Positions 52,563-60,663 of a stretch of 64,000 nt of DNA are shown one piece after another. The position numbers and the translations under genes are program-made. Numbering within the stretch: the first letter of the stretch is position 1; each line of letters begins with the position of its first letter. The notes beneath the pieces were generated by a model. The model did not search any database. It had not been told where the DNA came from and worked only from the letters and a program-made list of their open reading frames with translations. The stretch is from Candidatus Rokuibacteriota bacterium (GTDB lineage Bacteria; Methylomirabilota; Methylomirabilia; Rokubacteriales; CSP1-6). The stretch is taken from the NCBI GenBank assembly GCA_003220495.1, contig QHSP01000033.1:46106-110105 (forward strand), given 5' to 3'.

Positions 52563-54515
52563 ATGACCGAAGTCCTCCCGAAATTCCGTAGCCTCGGCGG
52601 CGCGGCGCGTGCCGTCGAGGGCGTCGTGCTCGTCGGGGTCACCGTGGCCGGCGCGTTCTGGGCGCTCGGGCTGCAGTATCACCTGCCGGTCCCGCTGTTC
52701 AACGAGCAGTATCTCGGGCTGTTCATGGGGCTCGGCCTCGCCGGGGTGTTCATCGTCGTGAAGGCCTATCCCACGGCCCCCCAGAATCACGTGCCCTGGT
52801 ACGACTGGATCGCCGCCGCGACCGCGCTCGGCGTCGGTCTCTACATCACGGCCCTCTATCCCTCGATGTCGTACTCGCTCGCGAGCCTGGCCTGGGACCG
52901 GCTCGTCCCGGCGACGCTCGCGATCGTCGTGGTGCTCGAGGCGACGCGCCGGATCGCCGGCTGGGCGCTCATGTGGATCGCGCTCGCGTGCGTGCTGTAC
53001 GCGAAGTTCGGCTGGCTCCTGCCCGGGCCGCTCTACGCGAAGGGCTCGAGCTGGGGCCGGATCGCCGTCTATCTCTACCTCGACTCGAGCGGCATCCTCG
53101 GGATCCCGCTCGGCGTCACCGCCAGCATCGTGGTCGCGTACATCTTCTTCGGCCAGGCGCTGACCGCCGTACGCGGCGACGCGTTCCTGACCGGGTTCGC
53201 GATGTCGGTGATGGGCCGCTACCGCGGCGGAGCCGCCAAGATGGCGGTGGTGTCGTCGAGCCTCTACGGCACCGTCTCGGGCAGCGCGGTGGCCAACGTC
53301 GTCGTCGACGGCGCGATCACGATCCCGATGATGAAGCGCTCGGGCTATCCCCCGCATCTGGCGGCGGCGATCGAGGCGGTGTCCTCGAATGGCGGCCAGA
53401 TCATGCCGCCGGTCATGGGGGCGGCCGCGTTCCTGATCGCGGAGTACCTGGCGATCCCGTACGGGCAGGTCGCGCTCGCCGCCGCCCTACCGGCCGTCCT
53501 CTATTATCTGGCGCTGTTCGTCCAGATCGATCTGGAGGCGGCGAAGCTCGGGCTCACCGGCCTGCCGCGGGCGGAGCTCCCGCGGCTTCGCGAAGTCATG
53601 CGCGTCGGCTGGGTGTTCCTGGTCCCGCTCGGCGTCCTGCTCTACACCCTGATGATCAGCAACTGGGAGGCCGGCACAGCCGGCATGCTCGCGGTGGGCA
53701 CCACGGTGCTCGTCGGCTGCCTGCAGAAGGCGACGCGGCCGAGCTGGCGCGGCATCGTGGAGGCGATCGAGGGCACCGGGCGGACGATGCTGGACCTCAT
53801 CGCGATCACGACGCTCGCCGGAATCGTGATCGGCGCGTTCCAGCTCTCGGGGCTGACGTCGAAGCTGCCCATCTTGTTGACGAGCGCCGCCGGCGGCAAC
53901 GTCGTGCTCCTGTTGGTCCTCACCGCGGCGGTCTCCATTCTCCTGGGCATGTCGTTGCCGACGACGGTGGTCTACGTCACGCTCGCGGTGCTGATCGGCC
54001 CGGCGCTCACGCAGCTCGGCATCGACCCGCTGGCCGCGCACCTCTTCCTGTTTTACTTCGGGATGCTCTCCCTGATCACGCCGCCCGACTGCCTGGCCAC
54101 CTACGCGGCCGCCGCGATCGCGAAGGCCGACTTCTGGAAGACGGGCTGGGTCGGCATGCGGCTCGGCATCGTGGCGTACGTCGTCCCGTTCATCTTCGCG
54201 TTTCACCCGGCGCTGATTGGCCACGGCACGCTCGGGGAGATCCTGATCACGACGCTCACCGCGTCGATCGGCGTGGTGCTGCTCGGCATCGGCTGCGCCG
54301 GGTACCTCTTCCGGCCGCTGTCGTGGTCCAAACGCGCGTGGGCGTGGGCGGCGGCCGCGCTCTTGATGATGCCGCCGCTCCCCTGGCTGCCGACGTCGGC
54401 GGCCGACGTGGCCGGGCTCGCGCTCGGGGTCGCGCTGGTCATGTGGGAGCGACGCGCGCATACGCTCGGGGGAGCGGCCCGCGACGTCGCGCCGTCGCCG
54501 AGCGCGCACCCCTGA
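52563..54515 (+). CDS. TRAP transporter fused permease (DctQ-DctM, 4TM/12TM)
   Basis: A 650-residue membrane protein that fuses the small DctQ-like and large DctM-like components, as usual for TAXI-type systems. The first 150 residues hold about four helices; the remainder has about twelve. SSLYGTVSGSAVANVVVDGAITIPMMKRSGYPPHLAAAIEAVSSNGGQIMPPVMGAAAF near 233-290 contains the re-entrant loop of the DctM domain, and MSLPTTVVYVTLAVL near 463-477 and FFGMLSLITPPDC-like FYFGMLSLITPPDC near 499-512 are the second repeat. It transports the ligand delivered by the preceding receptor. Confidence 0.9.
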   Translation: MTEVLPKFRSLGGAARAVEGVVLVGVTVAGAFWALGLQYHLPVPLFNEQYLGLFMGLGLAGVFIVVKAYPTAPQNHVPWYDWIAAATALGVGLYITALYPSMSYSLASLAWDRLVPATLAIVVVLEATRRIAGWALMWIALACVLYAKFGWLLPGPLYAKGSSWGRIAVYLYLDSSGILGIPLGVTASIVVAYIFFGQALTAVRGDAFLTGFAMSVMGRYRGGAAKMAVVSSSLYGTVSGSAVANVVVDGAITIPMMKRSGYPPHLAAAIEAVSSNGGQIMPPVMGAAAFLIAEYLAIPYGQVALAAALPAVLYYLALFVQIDLEAAKLGLTGLPRAELPRLREVMRVGWVFLVPLGVLLYTLMISNWEAGTAGMLAVGTTVLVGCLQKATRPSWRGIVEAIEGTGRTMLDLIAITTLAGIVIGAFQLSGLTSKLPILLTSAAGGNVVLLLVLTAAVSILLGMSLPTTVVYVTLAVLIGPALTQLGIDPLAAHLFLFYFGMLSLITPPDCLATYAAAAIAKADFWKTGWVGMRLGIVAYVVPFIFAFHPALIGHGTLGEILITTLTASIGVVLLGIGCAGYLFRPLSWSKRAWAWAAAALLMMPPLPWLPTSAADVAGLALGVALVMWERRAHTLGGAARDVAPSPSAHP

Positions 54516-54537
54516 CGTTCTCCCTCAGGAGGTAGGA

Positions 54538-55530
54538 ATGCGGCACGTGCGTCTGGGCGAGACCGGGCTCCGCGTCTCCCAGCTCTGCCTGGGCACCATG
54601 ACCTTCGGCCTGCAGTGCGACGAGCCGACCTCGGTCGCGATCCTCGATCGAGCCGCCGGGGGCGGGATCACCTTTCTCGACACCTCCGACGTCTACCCCA
54701 TCGGCGGCAATCTCAGCACCGTCGGCCGCACCGAGGAGATCATCGGTCGCTGGCTCGAGGGGCGGCGCGAGAACTTCATCGTGGCCACCAAGTGCTTCGG
54801 CGCCATGAGCGCCCGCCCCTGGGATCAGGGGCTCTCGCGCAAGCACATCCTCGACGCGATCGAGGGCTCGCTCCGCCGGCTCGGTACCGACTACGTCGAC
54901 CTCTACCAGCTCCATCATCCTGATCCGTCGACCCCGATGGACGAGAGCCTGCGCGCGCTCGACGACATCGTGCGCGCGGGCAAGGCGCGCTACGTCGGCT
55001 GCTCGAACTACTTCGCGTATCAGGTCGCCCGCGCGCTCGGGCGCAGCGAGCACCTCGGTCTGGCCCGCTTCGACAGCGTGCAGCCGCGCTACAACCTGCT
55101 CTTCCGCCAGGTCGAGCGCGAGCTGTTTCCGCTCTGCGCCGAGGAAGGCCTGGGCGTGATCCCGTACAACCCGATCGCGGGCGGCCTCCTCTCCGGCAAG
55201 CACCGCCGCGAGGCCGGTCCGATGGCGGGCACGCGCTTCACGCACCCGACGGCCGGCGCGCGCTACCGGGAGCGCTACTGGCACGACCGCGAGCTCGAGA
55301 CCGTCGAGACGCTTCGTCCTCTCGCCGCCGAGGCCGGCATGTCGATGGCGCAGATGGCCGTCGCCTGGGTGCTCGAGAACCCTGTCGTCACCTCGGCGAT
55401 CGTCGGCGCCAGCCGCCCCGAGCAGCTCGACGACGCGCTCGCCGCCGTCGACAAGGGCCTCGACGAGAGCCTCAAGGCCCGCCTGGACGAGCTCACGCGC
55501 GAGTACCGCTGGGGCGACGATATCCGCTAA
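54538..55530 (+). CDS. Aldo/keto reductase
   Basis: A 330-residue (alpha/beta)8 NADPH-dependent reductase. The catalytic tetrad is visible as D48, Y53, K85 and H126 (FLDTSDVY, ATKCFG, LYQLHHPD). The sequence resembles the AKR11/12-like subfamily of general aldehyde reductases. AGGAGG stands before the ATG, 23 bases after the TRAP permease stop, so it belongs to the same transcript. It may reduce a carbonyl intermediate from the imported compound. Confidence 0.9.
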   Translation: MRHVRLGETGLRVSQLCLGTMTFGLQCDEPTSVAILDRAAGGGITFLDTSDVYPIGGNLSTVGRTEEIIGRWLEGRRENFIVATKCFGAMSARPWDQGLSRKHILDAIEGSLRRLGTDYVDLYQLHHPDPSTPMDESLRALDDIVRAGKARYVGCSNYFAYQVARALGRSEHLGLARFDSVQPRYNLLFRQVERELFPLCAEEGLGVIPYNPIAGGLLSGKHRREAGPMAGTRFTHPTAGARYRERYWHDRELETVETLRPLAAEAGMSMAQMAVAWVLENPVVTSAIVGASRPEQLDDALAAVDKGLDESLKARLDELTREYRWGDDIR

Positions 55531-55541
55531 GGAGATTCCAC

Positions 55542-56495
55542 ATGGCTCGAATCGCGATCCTCGATGACTACCAGAACGTCGCCCGCCGCATGGCCGACTG
55601 GGGCAGCCTGCCGGCGGGCACAGACGTCGCCGTCTTCTCCGATCACCTGAGCGACCCGGCCGCGCTGGCGGCCCGGCTTGCCGACTTCGACGCGGTGGTG
55701 GCCATGCGGGAGCGCACGCCGTTTCCCCGCGCGCTCCTCGGGCGGCTCCCGCGGCTCAAGCTCCTGGTGACGACGGGCATGCGCAACGCGTCGATCGACG
55801 TGGCCGCGGCCATCGAGCGCAAGATCGTCGTGTGCGGCACCGCGGGGCTTCCCTACCCGACCGCCGAGCTGACGTGGGGGCTCATCCTCGCCCTCTTCCG
55901 CCGTATCCCGGCCGAAGATCGCGCCACCCGTGAAGGCCGCTGGCAGGTGAGCTGCGGGCTTGGTCTGAACGGCAAGACGCTCGGCGTCGTCGGGCTCGGC
56001 GGGCTGGGCTCGCGGGTGGCCAAGATCGGCCTCGCGTTCGAGATGCAGGTGATCGCCTGGAGCCAGAATCTGACGGCCGCGCGCGCGTCCGAGATCGGCG
56101 CGACGCTCGTGACCAAGGACGAGCTCTTGTCACGGTCAGACGTGGTGAGCCTCCATCTCGTGCTCAGCGATCGCACGCGCAAGCTCTTCGGCGCGCGCGA
56201 CCTCGCCCTGATGAAGCCGACCGCCTACTTGATCAATACGTCGCGCGGCCCGATCGTCGACGAAGCCGCGCTCGTCGCCGCGGTCCGCCAGGGCGCGATC
56301 GCCGGCGCCGGCCTCGACGTCTACGACGAGGAGCCGCTGCCGCTCGACCATCCCCTGCGCAACCTGCCCAACACGGTGATCACGCCGCATCTCGGCTACG
56401 TCACCGAGGAGGGATACCGGATCTTCTACGGTCAGGCGCTGGAGGACGTGAAGGCCTGGTTCGCCGGTGAGCCCGTCCGAGTTCTGCGTTCATAA
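55542..56495 (+). CDS. D-2-hydroxyacid dehydrogenase family protein
   Basis: A 317-residue NAD-dependent D-2-hydroxyacid dehydrogenase. GVVGLGGLGSRVAKIG near 148-163 is the NAD-binding Rossmann motif; the catalytic residues are the arginine in INTSRGPIVDE near 228-238, the glutamate in DVYDEEPLP near 259-267 and the histidine in VITPHLGYVTEEG near 280-292. It starts 11 bases after the aldo/keto reductase with AAGGAG upstream. Together the two reductases suggest processing of an alpha-keto or alpha-hydroxy acid imported by the TRAP system. Confidence 0.9.
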   Translation: MARIAILDDYQNVARRMADWGSLPAGTDVAVFSDHLSDPAALAARLADFDAVVAMRERTPFPRALLGRLPRLKLLVTTGMRNASIDVAAAIERKIVVCGTAGLPYPTAELTWGLILALFRRIPAEDRATREGRWQVSCGLGLNGKTLGVVGLGGLGSRVAKIGLAFEMQVIAWSQNLTAARASEIGATLVTKDELLSRSDVVSLHLVLSDRTRKLFGARDLALMKPTAYLINTSRGPIVDEAALVAAVRQGAIAGAGLDVYDEEPLPLDHPLRNLPNTVITPHLGYVTEEGYRIFYGQALEDVKAWFAGEPVRVLRS

Positions 56496-56500
56496 CGAGC

Positions 56501-56626
56501 GCGTGGGAGGTAGTCGATCCGAAGGAGCAGCTGGTCGCGGTCTTCATGGTGCAGTCGGGGGGCGCCTTGCGCGCCTACCACCGCACCCTGTTCAGACAGC
56601 TCGTCTACCAGGCAATCGTCGACTGA
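56501..56626 (+). pseudogene. C-terminal remnant of a beta-lactamase-family serine hydrolase
   Basis: A 41-codon stretch reads AWEVVDPKEQLVAVFMVQSG and ends TLFRQLVYQAIVD before a stop. The VDPKE...LFRQLVYQAI pattern is the usual C-terminus of serine hydrolases of the class C beta-lactamase family. No N-terminal part or start codon precedes it; the 2-hydroxyacid dehydrogenase gene ends six bases upstream. It therefore looks like a truncated gene end left by a deletion or gene insertion. Nothing else is seen in 56627-56718. Confidence 0.6.
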
Positions 56627-56718
56627 TCGACCGGGCGCCCGCGTGCGCGGCGGCGAGGATCGCCGCCGCGCCTCGCGGATCGCGTGACGCGCGATCCGCC
56701 CGGGCCCGTCGCCTGGCC

Positions 56719-57411
56719 TTACTTCATGGGAGAGAAAGCCGTGGGACGCAGGATCGTGTTGGCCACCTGCTGCACGATCGGTCCGTTCTTCTCGCTCTCG
56801 GCGAACACGCGCGCGCGCTCGGGGTCCTTGGCAAACCCGTCGAACTTGGCCATGCGCTCGTCCAGGCTCTCCCACGCCAGCAGATAGATGAGCTCGTTAC
56901 TGTTCCCGCCGATGCTGTTGTGCCAGTAGCCCACCTGGCGGAAGCCGTGCTTCTTGAACGCGCCGCACGTGAAGTTACCGAACCGGTCCGTGATGTTGGT
57001 GATCTTGCCGGGCATCGCCTGGTACTCGCGCAGCTCGAAGAGGTACGGGCTCCGGCCCGACGCGTCGGGCCCGTACGGCTCGCCGCGATCGATCTGGGAA
57101 TACGAGGTCGGCTCCATGAGCTGGTTGTAGACGCGGTTGACCAGCGGGCCGTCCTTCTCGGTCTCGGCCCATTTCTTGGCCCGCTCGGGATCGGCGCGCC
57201 AGGCGGCGTTCTTCTTGGTCCGCTCCTCGTAGCTCTCCCAGCCCCAGATGTAGACGAGCTGGTTGCTCTTGTCGGCCACGACCGGCGTCCAGAAGCCGAT
57301 CAGGCGGAAGCCGTACTGTTTCCACTTCTGCACGGTGAAGCTCCCGAAGCGGTCGACGAGCGCAGGGAGCTTGCCGGCGGCGACATCGTAGCGACGAAGC
57401 TCGTAAAGCAT
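56719..57411 (-). CDS. NIPSNAP family protein with two domains
   Basis: A 230-residue protein made of two NIPSNAP-type ferredoxin-like modules: MLYELRRYDVAAGKLPALVDRFG opens the first, and LFELREYQAMPGKITNITDRFG near residue 122-143 opens the second. Both continue to a conserved tryptophan-rich YIWGWESYEER / YLLAWESLDER element. Bacterial NIPSNAP proteins are of uncertain role and frequently occur in catabolic gene clusters. It is downstream of the DsbA-like selenoprotein gene in the same direction, 78 bases away. Confidence 0.82.
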   Translation of the reverse strand: MLYELRRYDVAAGKLPALVDRFGSFTVQKWKQYGFRLIGFWTPVVADKSNQLVYIWGWESYEERTKKNAAWRADPERAKKWAETEKDGPLVNRVYNQLMEPTSYSQIDRGEPYGPDASGRSPYLFELREYQAMPGKITNITDRFGNFTCGAFKKHGFRQVGYWHNSIGGNSNELIYLLAWESLDERMAKFDGFAKDPERARVFAESEKNGPIVQQVANTILRPTAFSPMK

Positions 57412-57489
57412 GACGCACCTCCGTTGATAGGCGATGCCAGATTCGAACGGCGCTTAGGATACCACCGTCGATCCCCACCCCGAGGCGGG

Positions 57490-58110
57490 CTAGTCGCGCC
57501 GGCGGGCTCCGGCTTTCTCGACCAGCTGCACCAGCACCTCGTACGGCTGCGCCCCGACGACGCCGTAGCCGCCGGCCACGAAGGTCGGCACGCCGGTCAC
57601 GCCCAGACGGCGCGATTTCGCCCAGTCGGCGTCGACCGCGTCCTTGAACCGGCGCTCCTTCAGCACGTCCCGCGCTGCCTCGGTATCGAGGCCGACCGAC
57701 TTCACCACGTCGATCATCACCTCGGTATCGCCGATGTTCTGCGCGCCGACGAAGTAGGCGCGATAGAACGCGTCGTGGATGGCCGCCCCGCCGGGCTGCG
57801 TATCGGCCCACTTGCCGAGCTCCTGAGCCAGCCGACTGTTGTAGCTGTGCGTGCGCCGGCTGTAGGGCAGACCTTCCTTGTCCATCAGGCCCTTCATCCG
57901 CGCATAGGCCGCTTCTGGATCGATGCCGCGCTCGGCGTAGAACGTCGCCATGTCGCGGCCCTCGGCGGGCGTCTCCGGGTGCAGCGGGAAATGCACGAGC
58001 ACCGGCTCGATGTCGTACGCCTGCTGGAGCTTCTCAATACGCACGGTACTGAGATAGCACCAGGGTCAGACGTAGTCGGTGAAGATCTCGAATTTCGTCG
58101 GCTCGCTCAT
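57490..58110 (-). CDS. Selenocysteine-containing DsbA/FrnE-like oxidoreductase, in-frame TGA = Sec15
   Basis: A 206-residue thioredoxin-fold protein. From the ATG at 58110 (GGGAGG just upstream) the frame reads MSEPTKFEIFTDYV, one TGA (58068-58066), then PWCYLSTVRIEKL. DsbA/FrnE proteins have D-x-V-C-P-W-C-Y here, so the TGA stands for the first redox cysteine and gives U15-P-W-C18. The rest of the family follows: AFYRAYFVGAQNIGD near 125 and the cis-proline loop VTGVPTFVAGG near 175-185. A shorter gene from the GTG at 58044 would lack the redox site entirely. A 16-bp irregular hairpin follows the TGA. No export signal, so it is probably cytoplasmic like FrnE. Confidence 0.9.
58024..58063 (-). 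promoter_or_regulatory. Predicted bacterial SECIS element of the DsbA-like gene
   Basis: On the minus strand TCTCAGTAC (58054-58046) pairs with GTATTGAGA (58040-58032), nine pairs including one G-U, around the loop CGUGC. Beyond a bulged A come three pairs, a U-U mismatch and four more pairs ending at 58063/58024. The loop G is 22 bases after the TGA. It is the longest and best formed of the three predicted elements. Confidence 0.8.
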
Positions 58111-58151
58111 CGGCGCCTCCCGCTTCCGGTGGTCTCGACGCTTCCTCGATA

Positions 58152-60551
58152 TTACGCCCGCGCGGCCGCCGAAGCTCCGCTTCCGGACACCACGCTCGCA
58201 AGCGCGTCGCGAATCGCGCGCCAGACGCGCTCGGACGTCGCCGGCATCTCGATGTGCTCGACGCCGAGCTCGGCGAGCGCGTCGACGATCGCGTTGACCA
58301 CGGCGCCGAGAGCCGGCGTCGTCCCGCCCTCGCCGCCGCCGCGCAGACCGAGCGGATGCGCCGTCGAGGGCACCTCGCTGATCTCGGTGGTGAACGCCGG
58401 CAGCATGTCGGCACGCGGCAGCGCGTAGTCCATCATCGTCGACGAGAGGAGCTGGCCCGTCCCGGCCTCGTAGGCGCAGGCCTCCCAGAGGGCCTGCCCC
58501 ACGCCTTGCGCGATGCCGCCGTGCGTCTGGCCGTGCAGGATCATCGGATTGACGGCGCGGCCGCAGTCGTCGACGGTCGTGTAACGCACGACCGCGACCT
58601 CGCCGGTATCGGGATCGACCTCGACCTCGCATACCGCCGTGCCGTACGGATAGGAGGGCAACGGCATCGTCTCGTCGCTCAAGCCGTCGAGCGGCCCGCG
58701 GAGGTCGGCCGGCGCGTCGGCCCGCGCCGCGGCCCGGGCCACCTCGAACAGGTCGACCGATCGGTCGGTGCCCTTCACCCTGAACCGGCGCGCCGAGAAC
58801 TCGACGTCGTCGGCCGCCGCCTCGAGCAGCCACGCGGCGATTCGCCGGCCCTTGTCGACGATCTGGTCCGACGCTTTCGCCATCACCACCGCCGCGAGCC
58901 GGAGCGCCCGCGCCGAGTGGGCGCCGCCGCCGATCACGGTGACGTCGGTATCGCCGGTGATCAGCCGCACCTCGGCGAGCGCCACGCCGAGCCACTCGAC
59001 CAGGAGCTGCGCGAAGCTGGTCGCGTGGCCCTGACCGGACGACAGGGTGCCCAGCACCAGGTCGACGATCCCGTCGGGGCGCACGGTGATGTGCGCCCGC
59101 TCGCGCGGAAAGCCGGTGTTGAGCTCGATGTAGTTGGCCACGCCGATGCCGCGGTAGCGGCCGCGCCGGCGCGCCTCGGCGCGCCGCGCCTCGAATCCCT
59201 TCCAGTCGGCGAGCTCGACCGCCCGATCGAACGCGGCCTGGTAGTCGCCGCTGTCGTAGACCAGGCCCATCGGATTCTGGTACGGCATGGCGGTCGCCGG
59301 CACGAGGTTGCGCCGCCGCAGCTCGAGCCGATCGAATCCGTGGCGGCGCGCGGCCAGATCGATCAGCCGCTCCATGATGAACATGACCTCTGGACGCCCG
59401 GCGCTGCGGTACGGCGTCGTCGGCGACGTGTTCGTCACGACGGCGCGCCCGCGCATCGACACGACCGGCATGCGGTAGACGGTCGCGGTCAGGGCCATGC
59501 CCTTGTTGAGCGGATGGAACGAGACGGCGTGAGCGCCGACGTTGCTCGTGTTGGCGCCGCGGAACGCGAGAAAGTGGCCCTCGCGGTCGAGCGCCAGCTC
59601 GGCGCGGGCCGCGAGATCGCGCCCCCCGTAGTCGGCCATGAACGCCTCGCGACGCTCCGCGGTCCACTTCACCGGGCGTCCGATTCGCCGCGCGGCCCAC
59701 GCGACCAGCGCGAACTCGGGATAGCAGCTGTTGCGCGTCCCGAAGTTCCCGCCGACGTCGCGCGCCATCACCCGCACCGCGCTCTCGGGGACGCCGAGCG
59801 CGCCGGCGACGCCGGTCTGCGTCCGGCCGAGGCCTCCGGCGCCGGCGTGCACGGTGTAGCGGCCGCTCGAGGGATCCCAGACACCGACCGCCGCGCGCGG
59901 CTCCATCGGCACGCCGGTGACCCGATGCACCCACGTGTCCAGCCGCACCACGTGGGCGGCGCGCGTGAACGCGCGGTCGGCCGCGGCGGCGTCGCCCAGG
60001 TCGGTGTCCACACAGACGTTCGACGCGGTGCCGTCGTAGAGGATCGGCGCGTCGGGCTGCGCGGCGGCCGTGCTGGCGGTCACCGCGGGCAGCGCCGTCC
60101 ACGACACGTCGACGCGTTCGGCGCCATCCCGCGCCGCAGCGGGCGTCTCGGCGACGACCATCGCCACGACCTCGCCGACGAAGCGAACGCGATCGGCCAG
60201 GATCGGGGGGTGCGGCGCGACGAAGGCCACGTCGCGGCTCCGCAGCATATCTTCGTGGGGATTGCCAGGCATCGGACTGTGCGTGAGCGGCTTCATCCCG
60301 TCGGCCGCGGCGTCGGCCCCGGTCAGCACGGCGATCACACCCGGCGTCGCGAGGGCGCCGGCCGTCTGGACGCGCTCGACCTTGGCGTGGGCGTGCGGCG
60401 AGCGCACGAAACACGCGTAGGCCTGGCCCGGCACGTTGACGTCGTCGCTGTAGCAGCCCCCGCCGACGAGCAGGCGCGCGTCCTCCTTGCGCAAGATCGG
60501 CTTGCCAACGCCTTCGCGCGCCGAGCGGGTTCGGGACTGGAGAAAGGACAT
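58152..60551 (-). CDS. Xanthine dehydrogenase-family molybdopterin-binding (large) subunit
   Basis: A 799-residue molybdenum hydroxylase large subunit of the CoxL/XdhB type. PILRKEDARLLVGGGCYSDDV near 18-38 is the standard N-terminus; LGTLSSGQGHATSFAQ near 500 is a Mo-cofactor loop, and the catalytic glutamate lies in LRGGGEGGTTP near residue 741. The CoxL-specific Cys loop is not seen, so CO dehydrogenase is unlikely and an aldehyde or purine-like oxidase is more plausible. The small FeS and medium FAD subunits are missing from the neighbourhood. The ATG at 60551 begins at the conserved N-terminus. The DsbA-like gene follows 41 bases downstream. Confidence 0.88.
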   Translation of the reverse strand: MSFLQSRTRSAREGVGKPILRKEDARLLVGGGCYSDDVNVPGQAYACFVRSPHAHAKVERVQTAGALATPGVIAVLTGADAAADGMKPLTHSPMPGNPHEDMLRSRDVAFVAPHPPILADRVRFVGEVVAMVVAETPAAARDGAERVDVSWTALPAVTASTAAAQPDAPILYDGTASNVCVDTDLGDAAAADRAFTRAAHVVRLDTWVHRVTGVPMEPRAAVGVWDPSSGRYTVHAGAGGLGRTQTGVAGALGVPESAVRVMARDVGGNFGTRNSCYPEFALVAWAARRIGRPVKWTAERREAFMADYGGRDLAARAELALDREGHFLAFRGANTSNVGAHAVSFHPLNKGMALTATVYRMPVVSMRGRAVVTNTSPTTPYRSAGRPEVMFIMERLIDLAARRHGFDRLELRRRNLVPATAMPYQNPMGLVYDSGDYQAAFDRAVELADWKGFEARRAEARRRGRYRGIGVANYIELNTGFPRERAHITVRPDGIVDLVLGTLSSGQGHATSFAQLLVEWLGVALAEVRLITGDTDVTVIGGGAHSARALRLAAVVMAKASDQIVDKGRRIAAWLLEAAADDVEFSARRFRVKGTDRSVDLFEVARAAARADAPADLRGPLDGLSDETMPLPSYPYGTAVCEVEVDPDTGEVAVVRYTTVDDCGRAVNPMILHGQTHGGIAQGVGQALWEACAYEAGTGQLLSSTMMDYALPRADMLPAFTTEISEVPSTAHPLGLRGGGEGGTTPALGAVVNAIVDALAELGVEHIEMPATSERVWRAIRDALASVVSGSGASAAARA

Positions 60552-60584
60552 GGCGCGCTGGATCGTGGCTCGGTGCCGCGACGG

Positions 60585-60599
60585 TGTCAAGGCTTGACA
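60585..60599. promoter_or_regulatory. Perfect palindrome embedding two divergent TTGACA boxes
   Basis: TGTCAAG-G-CTTGACA is a 15-bp perfect palindrome in the 112-base region between the divergent Mo-hydroxylase and haem-c genes. Each half ends in TTGACA, one reading on each strand, so it could serve as back-to-back -35 boxes or as a repressor site controlling both genes. Matching -10 boxes are weak (CACGAT on the minus strand). Confidence 0.45.
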
Positions 60600-60663
60600 G
60601 CACCGCCGTTCGGGCGGATCGTGCGCGCGAGGTAGGGAACAAGCCACTGCGAGGTAGACCGAC

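Noticed and set aside
57490..58044. Short DsbA-like gene starting at the GTG at 58044
   Set aside because: It would lack the redox motif and the first strand and has no ribosome site, whereas the ATG at 58110 has a strong one.
58066..60642. 858-residue minus-strand frame overlapping the Mo-hydroxylase
   Set aside because: Arg- and Gly-rich shadow; only its last residues (MSEPTKFEIFTDYV) are real, as the start of the Sec DsbA-like gene.
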